Positions 25,405 to 37,769 of a DNA stretch of 64,000 nucleotides are shown piece after piece. Source of the DNA: Chamaecrista fasciculata (taxonomy: Eukaryota; Streptophyta; Magnoliopsida; Fabales; Fabaceae); contig QANZ01049750.1 in the NCBI GenBank assembly GCA_003254925.1, positions 31,055 to 95,054 of the forward strand, read 5' to 3'. The notes below the pieces were generated by a model, which made no database searches, was not told where the DNA came from, and was given only the letters and a program-made list of their open reading frames with translations. The stretch's first letter is position 1, and every line of letters starts with the position of its first letter. The translations under genes and the position numbers were made by a program.

Positions 25405-25745
25405 TAATTTTTTTTTTTTTACTTTTAGTCTCATATCTTATACTCTCAGGTTCTAAATTCAGTCTCGTGTTACACTAGTTCTATATATTTGTGTGGAGTT
25501 GTAGAATTAATCTCATATTTTTTATCAAGTAATAAAATTGATCTCATATCTTTAGTTTAAGTGTAAATTTAGTTTCATATATTTGAGTCAATTATAATTG
25601 ATGGTGAAACTTTTTATAAAGATACGAGATCAATTCTCCAATTTAACTAAAAGATATGGAACCAAAAAGACCAAATTTACAATTTGAGAAAAAAATGAGA
25701 TGAAAAATATAAAAAAAAATTATGGGACTAAAAGTGGAGCAAAAT
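25405..25745. repeat. Degenerate foldback sequence upstream of the F-box gene
   Basis: The left part (ACTTTTAGTCTCAT) and right part (GGGACTAAAAGT) are inverted matches around a diverged interior. It lies about 145 bp upstream of the F-box TATA box and so may contribute to the distal promoter. The boundaries are uncertain. Confidence 0.35.
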
Positions 25746-25889
25746 GAAATTATTGAAGTTTTTGGATTAAAACTGAGGAATGAAGGAGAGGAGTGGTACG
25801 TGATATTTTGAGGAGTGAATGTACAGGTGGCAGGCAAAGAGAGAGGCGAGGAATGGATTGGTTTATTTGTTATGTAACGGGCAGTCCTG

Positions 25890-25897
25890 TATAAATA
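25890..25897 (+). promoter_or_regulatory. TATA box of the F-box/kelch gene
   Basis: TATAAATA lies 107 nt upstream of the ATG at 25997, in the expected position for a leader of about 75 nt. Confidence 0.55.
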
Positions 25898-25996
25898 GTA
25901 CCGCAATCCTCACTTGATTACTACTTACTTGGCTTCTTCAAACTCGAAACCACCCTTATTGAACAAATCAAATCAAAATTGCATCTGCACACATCA

Positions 25997-27040
25997 ATGG
26001 AAGTTGCTGACTTGATCGACTTGCTGCCTGGTTTGCCGGATGACATCGGACTCGACTGCCTGACCCGTTTGCCTCATTCGGGTTACCCGCTTGCTTCCCG
26101 AGTGTGCCGTCAATGGCGTCATCTGCTGGAAAGCGACTATTTCTACCATCACAGGAAGAAATCCGGGCATACCCGTGAAGTCGCTTGTTTGATTCAGGCT
26201 CTCCCTCTCCCTCACGAGGAAGCAGGGGATGGGCTTGGGCTTAAACCCACCGGGTCTCCGGCTCAGGGCATCACCGTGTTCGACCCGATGAGTCAGAAGT
26301 GGGAACGACTCGACCCGGTTCCGGATTACCCACTAGGGCTGCCCCTGTTCTGTCAATCGGCTAGCTGGGAAGACAAGCTGGTGGTGATGGGAGGGTGGGA
26401 CCCACAGTCCTACGAGCCCGTGACGGACGTTTTCGTGTACGATTTCAGACGGAGCGAGTGGCGGAGAGGGAAGGATATGCCGTCGAAGCGGTCATTCTTC
26501 GCGATCGGAGCCCACGAGGGTCGGATCTACGTGGCGGGAGGGCACGACGAGAACAAGAACGCGCTCAAAACGGCGTCGGTTTATGATGTAAGAAACGACG
26601 AGTGGAGTGAGTTAAGGGCGATGAGTGAGGAGCGAGACGAGTGCGAAGGAAGAGTGGTCGGAGATGAGTTCTGGGTCATCGGCGGCTACCCCACGGAGCT
26701 CCAGGGTATGTTCGAAGGTACAGTCGAGGCCTACGGGTTCGGGTCGGGTCAATGGAGGCGGATTGAAGGTGCATGGGAAGCGGGTCGATGCCCCAAGTGG
26801 TGCGTCGGGTCAGTGGGGAAGGATGGGAAATTGGAGAGTTGGGGAGATATGGAATCGGGGCTCCGAGTGGGAGTGTGTGGAGTGGCCTTGGGATCAATGA
26901 ACATGGCGATTGGATCGGAGTATGAAGGAGGGCCCCACGTCTTCTATTTGCACCGAGGCCACAATTGTAAATTCACCAAGATCACTGTCCCTTCTCATTT
27001 CTCTGGTTTTGTTCATTCCGGATGCTGTGTTCATGTCTAA
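25997..27040 (+). CDS. F-box/kelch-repeat protein, KMD/KFB-PAL type
   Basis: The 347-residue protein is expected to be the substrate adaptor of an SCF ubiquitin ligase. The F-box is near residues 9-52 (LLPGLPDDIGLDCLTRLP, then SRVCRQWRHLLES), followed by REVACLIQAL. Kelch blades follow with GG and paired Tyr/Trp motifs: DKLVVMGGWDP, IYVAGGHDENKNALKTASVY, EFWVIGGYP and QWRRI. This arrangement and the linker match the Arabidopsis KMD1-4 / KFB01/20/39/50 group. Those proteins direct degradation of phenylalanine ammonia-lyase and type-B cytokinin response regulators. Target choice here is not predictable. The gene is intronless, like its relatives, and much more GC-rich than its surroundings. The ATG at 25997 is the first in frame; upstream codons in the open frame lack an ATG. 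Confidence 0.93.
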   Translation: MEVADLIDLLPGLPDDIGLDCLTRLPHSGYPLASRVCRQWRHLLESDYFYHHRKKSGHTREVACLIQALPLPHEEAGDGLGLKPTGSPAQGITVFDPMSQKWERLDPVPDYPLGLPLFCQSASWEDKLVVMGGWDPQSYEPVTDVFVYDFRRSEWRRGKDMPSKRSFFAIGAHEGRIYVAGGHDENKNALKTASVYDVRNDEWSELRAMSEERDECEGRVVGDEFWVIGGYPTELQGMFEGTVEAYGFGSGQWRRIEGAWEAGRCPKWCVGSVGKDGKLESWGDMESGLRVGVCGVALGSMNMAIGSEYEGGPHVFYLHRGHNCKFTKITVPSHFSGFVHSGCCVHV

Positions 27041-27895
27041 TACAAACAATTCTCTACTAGTACTAGTCCACTACTGTATACTACTCTTCAGTGATGCCAA
27101 TGCCTCTTGTTTTGTTTTGTTTTCATTTTCTAAATATACTTTTTTGATGTGCATACTAATATACTTAATACTATATCAAACTTATCACTCAGCCTTCTAT
27201 ATTATTTATTTATTTATTTCATTTTTTAATATAGAAATGAATAGGACATATGTCTTTAAGAAAAAGGTAAAAAATACCGAAAAGAGCAACAATCCAATGT
27301 TGTGCGTTATATTCAAGTTTGAGAAAATATTGGAAGAAAAAAAAAAAGAAAAAGAACAATTGCATGTGCACCCTAAAAGAATATAAATCTAGCGAGTACA
27401 TATAACTATATACTTACTGACCCATGTTTTTAATATATTTATGCAAATTGGTTGGGTCAAAGCGGTTTGTGTCGGGTCTCTTTTGCCTCTTCTCAATTGT
27501 CATCTATGCTCACTGCAAATATAGTAATGAAAAATATGACATAAATAAAAGACATGCATATTAAATAAATAATAACTGCAGAAATTATTGTGTATTAGTT
27601 GACATCAAATCACATTTTTAAACTTCTCCGACTTGCGTTATTTTCTTCAATTATGAAGTCACTTTTGAAGTTCTCATTGAATTAAGGATGGATTCATATT
27701 GACAAGTGTTAAACCAAATAAATTATTTGTAAGGTTAATCTTAACTTATTTTTCCAATCAATTGGATCTCATTTTTATTTATTCTATTTCGATATCAATA
27801 TTCGACATTTAGAAGCTTTCAGTTTGATTTAGCATGTATAAAAAAATAATCAGAGTAAAACTATGTCTCAATATATAAAAATAGTAAGATTCATA
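27041..27895. other. 3' flank and AT-rich spacer
   Basis: Downstream flank of the F-box gene, then AT-rich spacer up to a Helitron. Small ORFs here (27219-27401 minus and an extension of a plus frame) are low-complexity. Confidence 0.45.
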
Positions 27896-28075
27896 TCTTA
27901 TATTATATGGCTCCACCCCTTTCTGGTCGTCCATGTTTAAAACTATAGTCTATGAAATTAAAAATAAGAGAAAATTTATTATTTGGTCTTTCTTTCTTTA
28001 CTAAGTTAACAATTTAGTCCCTTATTTATTCTACATACATATTTGCGTGCCCGTTAGGGCACGCAAAGCCCCTAG
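27896..28075 (+). mobile_element. Non-autonomous Helitron, 180 bp (plus strand)
   Basis: Begins TCTTATATTATATGG after an A and ends with hairpin GCGTGCCC-GTTA-GGGCACGC, then AAAGCCCCTAG before T. Same length and nearly the same sequence as the copy at 2833-3012. Confidence 0.78.
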
Positions 28076-28091
28076 TATATATATATATATA

Positions 28092-28267
28092 CTAGTTACT
28101 TTGCGTGTCCGTTAGGGCACGCAAATATGTATATAAAATAAATAAAGGACTAAATTGTTAACTTAGTAAAGAAAGAGAGACCAAATAGTAAATTTTCTCT
28201 TATTTTTAATTTCATAGACTATAGTTTTAAACATGGACGACCAAAAAGGGGTGGATATAATATAAGA
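28092..28267 (-). mobile_element. Non-autonomous Helitron, 176 bp (minus strand)
   Basis: Third copy of the family, tail-to-tail with the preceding copy across a short TA repeat. Its hairpin has one mismatch (GCGTGTCC/GGGCACGC). The minus-strand end reads AACTAG before T. Confidence 0.75.
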
Positions 28268-28299
28268 TATATATATACACGCCAAAATAAATCTTCATA

Positions 28300-28866
28300 G
28301 GCAAAACACCCTTTCGTGTCCTTAACGTTTGCGGTGATTTTCAATTATGCCCCTAACATTTCATTTGTGTCAGTTGTGCCCCCAATGTGAAACGTTAGTT
28401 TCAATTATGCCCCCAATTTCAATCATCCACAAAAAAAACACCATTTTCGCACGATTTGAGCTCGGCTTTGATCAGATTTCATATGGGTACTCATTTTCGA
28501 CTCCTAAGGATCATTTTGCACATGGAAATTTTGAGAAAAATGCTTCGTTTTGCTGCATTTCGTTTTGGTCCTTTTTGGGGTTCATCGGGTCCGATTTTTT
28601 TCGGATTTGGGGCTATTTTAAACTTAATCTTTGAAATTGATCCAAGGAATCAAGTTTGTGATGTCCGAAAATAAAAACCCATATGAAATCTGATCAAAAT
28701 CGAGCTCAAATCGTGCAAAAATGGTGTTTGTTTTTGTGGATGATTGAAATTGGGAGCATAATTAAAACTAACGTTTCACATTGGGGGCACAACTGACACA
28801 AATAAAACGTGAGGGGCATAACTGAAAATCACCGCAAACGTTAGGGGCACGAAATGGTGTTTTACC
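28300..28866. mobile_element. Foldback element with ~240-bp inverted repeats (567 bp)
   Basis: Opens GGCAAAACACCC and closes GGTGTTTTACC. The inverted arms include GTTTGCGGTGATTTTCA, CCCCCAATGTGAAACGTTAG and TCAGATTTCATATGGGT with their complements. Flanked by near-identical 9-mers (atcttcata at 28291-28299, atcttgata at 28867-28875). No transposase; Mutator-like by TSD. Confidence 0.8.
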
Positions 28867-28879
28867 ATCTTGATATTGT

Positions 28880-29690
28880 AAGACTTCTTTCCCACTAGGC
28901 CACTATCTTCAAGATCATTTTGGGATGTTGAATGCATTAATTGGTCAGGCATTATAGGCAATTTAATGTAGAGAGTTTTTGTTCAAGGTTTGGGTTAAAT
29001 AATGAATTTATAAGGCTGATGTTAACTAACTTAAGTTCCGATCAAACTATGTCCGAATAAAAAACACGTCCAAAAACAAAGAGATCCATTAATATTGACT
29101 GACTACAACCTAATCACGTTTATTAAATGCTCTCATATAGATGATAGGATAGATCTGCATCTGTGAATTGTTTGCGATATCAATTAATTACGGTGAGCCA
29201 TAGTCTGTAACTTGAAATAAATAATCAAACAAGTTGCCAAGAAATTAGCAGCTTCCTCTTTGCATCAAGCAACCTTAGATCCTCGGGCTCCAATTACAAG
29301 GAGCCAATAAAAATAGCAGTTTTCATTTAAAGTGTCAACCTAAGTTGATCAAACGGAAAGCATGATACCGTTGTTTTCCTGAACAAAGCGTAAAAGTTCA
29401 AAGTTGAAACGGCCAAACTTGTGTAAGTTGGGTACCTCCTCAAATCCTCAAAGTTGTTAAACAGAGCTCAAAAGCTAACATAGACGAAATTCTTTAGATT
29501 GGAACCAGAAGGGAAAAGAAAAACTTGATATTTGATAGTATGATGTAAATGTCGCATTGTACACGGAGATCTCATTATATGTCCAAAAAAATGGGTATCA
29601 CAATAGTATGTTAAAACTGCCCTTTTTTTTTTTTCCTTTCACTCACCTCTATTTCTAACTCAAATATGAATATCTGAAAAGTTGATGATG
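28880..29690. other. Intergenic and 3' flank of the ubiquitin protease gene
   Basis: No ORF or repeat recognised. The right end probably holds the 3' untranslated region of the minus-strand gene that starts at 33901. Confidence 0.45.
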
Positions 29691-29695
29691 CGCTC

Positions 29696-32600
29696 TCAAC
29701 TTTTCTCATAGAAAAGAATGTATGCCTCACAACCAAGAACTTCTTTAAGGGAAACTTCGCGCACATAAGCATCACTTGCATGATACCATGTGGAACTGGA
29801 ACTCTCATTCTCTATATCACCCTTCTCTCTCTTCTTCTGCCCGCCTCTCACATACGCAACATAGTGACCCCCTCTCATTGTCCCAGAGTGCTCGACCACG
29901 CCAACCAACCGGTATTCTTGCTTCTCTTCATTCATGCACCTGCGTTTTTTTTGGGAGGCAATAAAAAGTTAAATTTATTACCAAAAGTATCATTCACTTT
30001 CATAGAGCTTCGAGGGTAAGAATAAATGATATATACTCAATAAGCCAAACTGACATGTTTGTAGATAGGCTACACTCGTGCCAAGACATCATTAAATGAT
30101 ATATGATTAAATGAAAATAATGTACCAACCAAATGCAAGCCTCCCTGTCACTGTCCAACTCTAGATAGGAAACCATTTTTTCAATGAGAAATTATATCAT
30201 AAGAATATAGCAGAAGAGGATAAAATATCCTCCTTAGTCTCATGAAAACAAAAGAGATCAACAGATATATGAAACAGTATAGAACCTACTACTTTCTTCT
30301 CTATCAGACTTGATTTGGTATAATACAGGCAAGGTGTCAAGTTAAAACGTGAACTAATCATCCTTCATTGAGACACCCAGTTGACATTGGAAAGGTGACC
30401 AAGTGACTAACCCTAAAAACCAGGTGATACAAGTATTCCTTCTACTACAAAGAGACGCTGATCATTAGATCAATGCATAGGAGAGTGTTTACCACCAAAT
30501 TGACATAAACTAAGCACACAAAATCAGAAAAGTGAAGGAGTGATATCAGAAAGAATATGTCAGATTCTGGCATTCAAATTCAGTCAAACAGTGCAACTTT
30601 ATTCCCTTACATATTTGTGGTTGACTTGAATTGAATGCCAGATTCAAATTCTACACGACACACAAACCATGGATCTACCCATTTATAGCTACACATCATA
30701 CAGGCTCAAGCCTGAGGCTACTCACTTACTGAAGGGCTAAACTTAACAATAACAATAACATTATCAATACTACATGCAATCAAAGCACGGAAGGCAACAA
30801 AAACAGCTAATCAATGAGCAAGTCAATACCTAATATAGTGACAGAAGTTTTGTTGCACTTTTAAGCCACAATGACTCTATATTTTGTTTTAGCTTCTTTG
30901 TTTCCCTTCATTGTACTTTTGCTCTCCAATCTAATTTCTCTATTCTTTATATAATAAAGTTTATTCTTTTGTACCAAAAGGAAAAAAAATACAGGAAAAG
31001 ATTAATTTCCAAAATTGTCCTATGATTATATTAAACTTATGATTCCAACAACTGCAATGATTAAACTGAATTGAATAATATAGGTAGCAGCCTTGTGTCT
31101 CTAGTAATAGTTTAAAGTTAAAGTTCAAACAGAATCTAGCAAAATCCACGTAGGTACCTGGGATCCATATATGGTCTAAGATCAATTATTTCTTTGAAAC
31201 TAACATGGCCACTTAATTTACTTAAGCGGCCCCGGATATCTTGGCTGAACCTCTTCAAATGAATAGTGAGAACGGGTGGTGCCTTATAAATAAGGACCCT
31301 CTTTGTTGCGTTCCTCTTTACTTTCAAACTCTTGGAGTCCAACTCTTCATCTTTGTTGACTTCTGAGTCATTGTTTTCATGATTCACTGACTGAGAATCT
31401 ATTACCTGGACACTGACATCTCCAGTGTTATTCTGTATACCTGAAGAATTGGCAGCTATACCATTATCTTTGTCAGAGAATTCTTGAAAACCCAAAGATT
31501 CCTTGTTATGTGCATCTTTCATCTGAAGTGTCCCATCTTCCCCTTTATGAACAGCATTCAACTCATCTGTCTGACCATTTTCAAGCTCTGTGCAATATTC
31601 AACTTGTGAGACTGAACCTTCCCTGATTTTGTCATTATTAATATTCCCATTAACAAGGCCTCTAGCCAAAGTCGGACAAGAATTAGCTGTATGCCAGGGT
31701 TCATCATTACTTCCAGTCTCTTCTCCATTGGATACCATTTTCCCCTGCAACTTGACTTTCAATTTCTGATGTTGGAGAATTTTTGAACAGTTCTCACAAT
31801 GCCAAGCATTTTCATTTGAGAGAAGCTCAGGTTTTATAAAATGAGCCAAGCAACTCTCTACAGAGACTGGTGAATCTGTGTCATCAACTTCATTGGGATC
31901 TGACTCACTGCTGTTTCCAGCTAAAAAACCTGCTTCAACCTCACTAGATGAAGGTCTAGGAGCAGGGCCAGCAACAGTTTCCGGCTCGTCAAATAAACCA
32001 CCCAATCCATCAAACCCCAAGTCTTCTTGCCCGCAGTCCAAAACTGATGAGGAGGCCTCACCATCTCCCATGATATCCCCAGTAGATGAACTTACTTCTT
32101 TATATGGGAGCAAAAGCACTTCCGATTCTTGAACTTGTACTGGAACCTCATCTTCCCACCCATTCACGGAAGAAGAATTAGGTCCTAGGTGTTGTGCCTC
32201 ATCAAGTAACTTCTGATCATTAGATTCAGAGGTAGCCTGTACAGGGCCATTTACTGATTCTTCTTTGATTTCAGCATCCTGTCTCAATGCAACATCCTTC
32301 TGCTGGGAAAAGAAACTGGATTCATCCGTCACGGTTTCTGGTTCTGGATCTACATAATCCAACCATGTAAAATCATCTGATAAAGTTGTTTTATTCTCTG
32401 CACTATTGTCAAGGACTATATTTTCAGGGTCTTGAATGGTCAGGAAACTAGCAGAAGTTGAGTTCTCTTGATCAGACAGGCTACCTTTTTTCTCAGGACC
32501 TAATACCGTAGAATCCCCAGAAGAAGCCCCCACCTCTCCAGAACTTGATATGTTCGAATGCACAGGGTAGGATGATTCATTACCCAATCGTTGGGTTGCT

Positions 32601-33901
32601 ACACTTTGAACAGTTGAAGGACCAGCATCTCTGTTAACTTTGACCCGTGTCTTTCCACCTTTCTTTGGAGGAAGTTTTGTTTTTTTGGATCGAGATGCTA
32701 CTTGGGCCTTCCTAGGTGGAGGTTTCTTAGAAGGAACTGGCAAGGAGAGATCTAGAAAGGGCTCATACACCATTGAGGAATGCCCACACTCAACGCAACA
32801 TACAATACTTGATAATTTTCCCCCAAATAAAGCATCAATTAAAGTAATTATATTGGAAGGGGTCCCATTTTCATCAGGACTATCCTTCTGTTTTCTTGCA
32901 GCCAGCTCTTCAGTACTCAGCCCATCAAGCAAGCAACATAGAAATTCATGACTGTCATGCTGCTGATATCCACGAAATTGGGGAGACTTTGAACATACAC
33001 AACCAAAAAATGATCTAGGATTTATAATGCTTTTTAATCCTGAATCCGGGTTTGTTTCATTAAACAGCTTCTTCAAGGAACTAGTCAAAGGCCCAGCAGG
33101 AGCATCAAGCTTCAGAAAGTTATCCCGCAACTTATCCATAGCTAGAAGATTTTGCATGATTGAATTGAAGAAGCAAGTATTCCCAAGATTAGTCATACCT
33201 CTAACTATATAACCTCCTCCTCCATATGAATCACCTGTCAATGTAGTTCCTGATTTAATTTCAGAAGTAACACTGCCATCCCCAAACCACAAATCTTCAA
33301 CATCAGCTGATGATTGTTCTGTTGAGCGCGCTTTCAGCAATGTCACAACATCAGAAAGAACATGACTTGTTTCTCCATTCTGTTCAGTCTTTTCAACAGG
33401 GATAAGCATATTGCAAACAAAACACCAACACAACTGAGGTTTTTCAGAATTGACCACCAAAGGATGATGACTTTGCCTTGCATGCTTCATTGCATGGCAT
33501 TGGGGGGTTATTGGAAGCCCAACACCTCCACAAGTATATTGACCACACTCCAGACAAATCCATATGGCCTTTGACTCAGATTTTGAATCCACTGAAGCAG
33601 AACCTTTCTTATTCCCACGTTTACCCTTTCTTTTACCCGATCTCCGATCAACTGCATCTTCCCTACAATCTTCACATGCTATTCCACTGGATCCAGAAGG
33701 CCCAATCTTGCTAGACAATTTAGTTAAATTAACACTTTTTCCAAGATGACAGCAAGGTTTTATCTCTTTTACCAAGGAAACCACATCATTGACAGTCTCG
33801 ACAGCTGGCTTGGGTGATTGCACAACCTTTTTGGGGGAATGGGCAGCATCCCGTTTCTCCTTCGCAGAACCTTGTCTCTTGTTTCTAACTCTCTTACCCA
33901 T
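29696..33901 (-). CDS. UBP2: Ubiquitin carboxyl-terminal hydrolase (UBP1/UBP2 type)
   Basis: Two coding exons (33901-31158 and 29939-29696) give 995 residues. The join after a split Arg codon in MDPR is CCCAG/GTACCT to CGCAG/GTGC. The protein should be a cysteine protease that removes ubiquitin from conjugates. A basic N-terminus leads into a UBP-type zinc finger (about 50-165; [42 protein letters not shown]). The Cys box [16 protein letters not shown] has catalytic Cys243. The His box [16 protein letters not shown] has His940, with SDAYV Asp971. Between CxxC pairs ([15 protein letters not shown]) lies a long acidic, Ser-rich low-complexity linker (about 385-700). Architecture and size fit Arabidopsis UBP1/UBP2; the choice between them is open. 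The ATG follows a 5'-UTR intron acceptor (TTATAG). Confidence 0.92.
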
Positions 33902-33907
33902 CAATTC

Positions 33908-36360
33908 CTATAATCCAAAAACAATCAGATAAGTCAGCCAGAATAAACTCATTATCAACAGACAAAAAACTCAGATATCAAATAACCAATCCCACTAACA
34001 ATTAACATCAATTATTACCTACAGAAATTACACATAACAAAAGCCATTTAGTCATACCTAGAAACATAATACATAAGAATCATGTTAATACAAATGAGCA
34101 ATTGTAAACTCTTCGTAAAGATTACAGAGGCATGCATCACCTTAAAAAATGGTTGTAAAAACACAATTAAGGATCAGATTATGTGGGGATAAAAAAGAAA
34201 GAAAAAGCCAGAAAAGCGTATCAGGGTTTTCCTCAGTAACCTTAGAGCTAGACAGAACAATCATATGATTGGAAAAGAAAAAAAAAAGGTTTGCAACTAA
34301 ATAATAAAAACCATGCATAGCAAAAGACAAAATAACCTAAATACTAGAAGGATAAAGAAGGTTGAAGAAATGTTATTTGAAAGGTTGACATGATACAACG
34401 AAGGGCAATAATCAAGATTAAGGGAAGACTAATTTTACTGGGACATCTATGGGCAGTCCACAACTCCGACCCATTAAAAATTAAGATCCTGTCCAATCCA
34501 GCTTTGTTTGGTTTTGAATATATTTGGAGTGCTAAATAAAGATAGATGATTTCAGTGTAGTTTATGAGAAGACAAGCAAGCTAATATATAAAGTAAAAGG
34601 TAAGATTTAGAAGCCTTCAAAACATTGTTGTTTGCTGCCACATGCTAATTACTTTGTCATTATCATGAGGTGAAGCTTCATTTATCAAATTTAACGCTCT
34701 ATTTGAAGGCTGCTAGCAGCAATACTTCTCAGAAGATGCATTATACAAGGTATATAGGCTGCTCATCTTCCAAGTTTAGAGTCTAAAGCTGTTTCATCAA
34801 CAAATGTGACCATGGACGTCTTTGCTGCAAGAAAACCCAACCAGAAAACTCTGGAAAAAATTTTGTTTTTGGTTATTGGTGACAAAACAGGGCAAAAGGT
34901 TCAAAGATTTCTAGGCAAATGTTGTTAAGCACTAAATCTACTCTGTTCCTACTTGATGCAAATTGAAACATATAGGAATGACAAATGTTTTAATTCTACT
35001 AAATAAAACAAAACTATTCTATGCACCCAAAAAATGATAAGCAGGCACAGTAAAAAAATACTTTATACCACAACAGCCTATAATATACATGCGAATTGTG
35101 AACTATAGTGAATTACTATAGCAGAGAGTGAAGAACTTCCTTAGGCTGCTTGATATATTTGAATACTCATTAAAATTCACAATTCCAGTATGATCCCTAA
35201 TATATGCATTTGAAAAGGGTAAATTCCAAATGATCCCATGTGGTTTGACCCAATATCAGTTTGGCCCCTGAAATTAAAAGTTTCTCATTTAATTCCCTCG
35301 TGCGTTGTATGTCATCACTAAACCACCTGTGGCATTTTCCATTGAAATAATCACATGAATGTCAAAATTATCAACAGTTTCACCAAGAGTCAATTTCACC
35401 TATCTCTTAATAATTTCATAATGTTCTGATGTCATTATTAGCATTAAGTCAATCATTTCAATATGCAAATGTCATATTAATCACAACAATGACCTCAAAA
35501 GACTATATGAGCATTCAAGGTACAAGCAAGGATACTATCAAAATGAAACTATTATCATTTTAATATCCAAGTGAATAAAAAATGCCACAACATTGTTAGG
35601 TGAGTACTAAACAAAGGTCAGCGGGTTGAATGACAAGCTATCATATACAAGGGACAAATTAATTTCGAGTCAAAATACAAAAGGGGAACACCGTAACTTA
35701 CCCTTTAAAATAGGAAAAGTATCTTGCAAGATTACTGCTCTTCTAGCGCAGCGGTAAGAACTTAAGAAATAAGACCAGCTTAATAAAGCAGCTTGTAAAC
35801 TGGATTAAAACACATGCAGAAGTAATAAGCATCAGATCGACCTAGAACAAGGCAACAAAGTTGGAGAGTTCTGAAGTAAGAAGACATATAATCTGTACAA
35901 CCGGCGATACAATAAAAGCAGTTCACCGTCATCAAACCGATTATCGAATAAGGGCAAGTACCAAACTATATTCAATCCGAAGCATCAGCAAACCTCAACC
36001 TCAAGTATCAATAATGAGAGGGTAATTCATAAGGGAAAAGAAATTAAATAAAAAAGAAAACCAGATAGCGTTAATCAAGATTGATCACCTCCGGCAGTAA
36101 AAAAGATAAGGAGGAGTAGAAAAGGCCAAGAAAGTTGGACGGGTAATAAAGAAAACGACTACTTTTGGGAAATTTCCGTCGGTGGCAGCGGTAGCTTGAG
36201 TTTGGCGAGCATGAGCTCTGACGTCCCCCTAGTAATGGAGGTTATGAGAGTCGAATCTGGATAACGCCGGAGAGATGACTCCGGCGCCGATGTGAGTTGG
36301 GTGACCCAGTTTGAATGAGAAATGGGGCAAAGGTGAAGGTTTTAGGGAACCAACTGTGCT
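33908..36360 (-). other. 5'-UTR intron and first exon region of the ubiquitin protease gene
   Basis: An acceptor (GGATTATAG) sits 6 nt before the start codon. A GC-richer block at about 36120-36330 looks like a non-coding first exon, implying a leader intron of roughly 2.2 kb. The exact donor is uncertain. A degenerate foldback sequence, AAGGGTAAATT...AACTTACCCTTT (about 35217-35706), lies inside this intron. Confidence 0.45.
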
Positions 36361-36611
36361 GGCTTGGTAGGAGGGGGAAAAAAGAAGAAGAAATGAAGTG
36401 AAAAAGGGTTAAATGGAAAAGAATAGAATATTTGATTTTGATGTAGTACTACTTGTTTCTCTAGGCTTAGGCTGTAGCACTCACGATTATTCGCAAACCT
36501 ATTTGCCTTTTGGTCTTTGTCGTCCGATCCAATTGTTTTCAATTTAAGCCAAAACTGCCATACGACGCCGTTTTGTTTTCTATTTATATTTATATTTAAA
36601 TATTTAAATTA

Positions 36612-37150
36612 GGTTAAAGGGTCATTTTGGTCCTAAATGTATGCTCTAATGTTCATTTTGGTCCATTATATTTCAAAATGTTTAAACTGGTCCTAAATAT
36701 TTGCAAAATGTTTCACTTTGGTCACAAACTATTGGATATGGCTTGTTTCCAGTTCAAACCTAACGAGTTTAGAGCTACATATTGTTCTCGAAGAGTACTT
36801 TCTCTATTCAGTTGGGTTCGTCAATAAATGAGGTCAAATCAGTCCTAAAGGTAGACTGCTTTGTTTCAAGGTTAAACAAGCAAATTTGATCATATCTCTG
36901 TCGTTTTAAATTTTAATGCGACGAATACAGAGCTACGAATTCCTCTTAACAAGTCCTTTGAATTTGAAATGAGAAACGAGAAAAATATGACCAAATTCAA
37001 TAGTTTGGGACCAAAATGAAACATTTTACCAATATTTAGGACCAAAATGAATCATTTTGCTAACATTTAGGACCAGCTTGAATATTTTAAAACATAATGG
37101 ACCAAATGAACATTAGGGCATATATTTAGGACCAAAATAACCCTTTGACC
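36612..37150. mobile_element. Foldback MITE with 9-bp TSD (539 bp)
   Basis: Termini GGTTAAAGGGTCATTTTGGT and CCAAAATAACCCTTTGACC are inverted. Perfect TTTAAATTA duplications flank it (36603-36611, 37151-37159). The interior shares CATATCTCT..CGTTTTAAAT and CTCTTAACAAGTC blocks with the 13458 and 19100 elements, so it is the best-bounded member of that family. Confidence 0.82.
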
Positions 37151-37174
37151 TTTAAATTATGTATCACATCTTTA

Positions 37175-37766
37175 GGCTCTGTTTGGTAGGGGAGAAAGGG
37201 GGTATGTAAAGTAAAGGCACGGATTCCAATACTGTGTTTGGTATGACAATTTGAGTTATGTAAAGTGGATTACAATGTAAAGACATTTACATTACATAGG
37301 TCATTTTTATTTACTTCACATTTCAGATGTAATCCAAGTTTACCTAGGGAAATATGGTACAATTCCTAATTTGCCCCTCTCACTCCCATCCCATCTTCTT
37401 CCCCTGATGGTGACCGGCGGCGGCAGACGGCAACTCCGACCACCGTGGACGGCAACTTCGACCACCGTGGACGGCGGCGCAGGCCACCGTGTACGGCGGC
37501 GGACGGCGACGCAGGCAACCGTGTACGGCGGTGGGCGGCGGCGCCGACAACCGTGTACGGCGGCGGTGGTCTTGTAGTGATTGTAGGAAGGGTATTTTTA
37601 TCATTTTCTTTCCATATCTATCTTACTTTTCCTCCCCTACCTTTTTATACCAAACACTTTCAATCTTTATCTACTTTACATTCTCTCAACTATTTTTCCT
37701 TTTCCTCACAATCTTTCCCTTGTAAAACCCTTTCCTTTACTTACCCTATTCATACGAGATGGAGGA
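37175..37766. mobile_element. PIF/Harbinger-like MITE, copy 2, with GC-rich minisatellite
   Basis: Starts GGCTCTGTTTGGTAGG after TTA; the right end is eroded (TACGAGATGGAGGA) but is again followed by TTA. At 37410-37570 is a GC-rich array of variants of ACCGTGTACGGCGGCG. It lies 15 bp from the end of the preceding element's target duplication. ORFs across the array are compositional artefacts. Confidence 0.72.
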
Positions 37767-37769
37767 TTA

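Noticed and set aside
26395-26900. Alternative-frame ORFs inside the F-box gene
   Set aside because: They overlap the clear F-box/kelch frame and arise from its high GC content.
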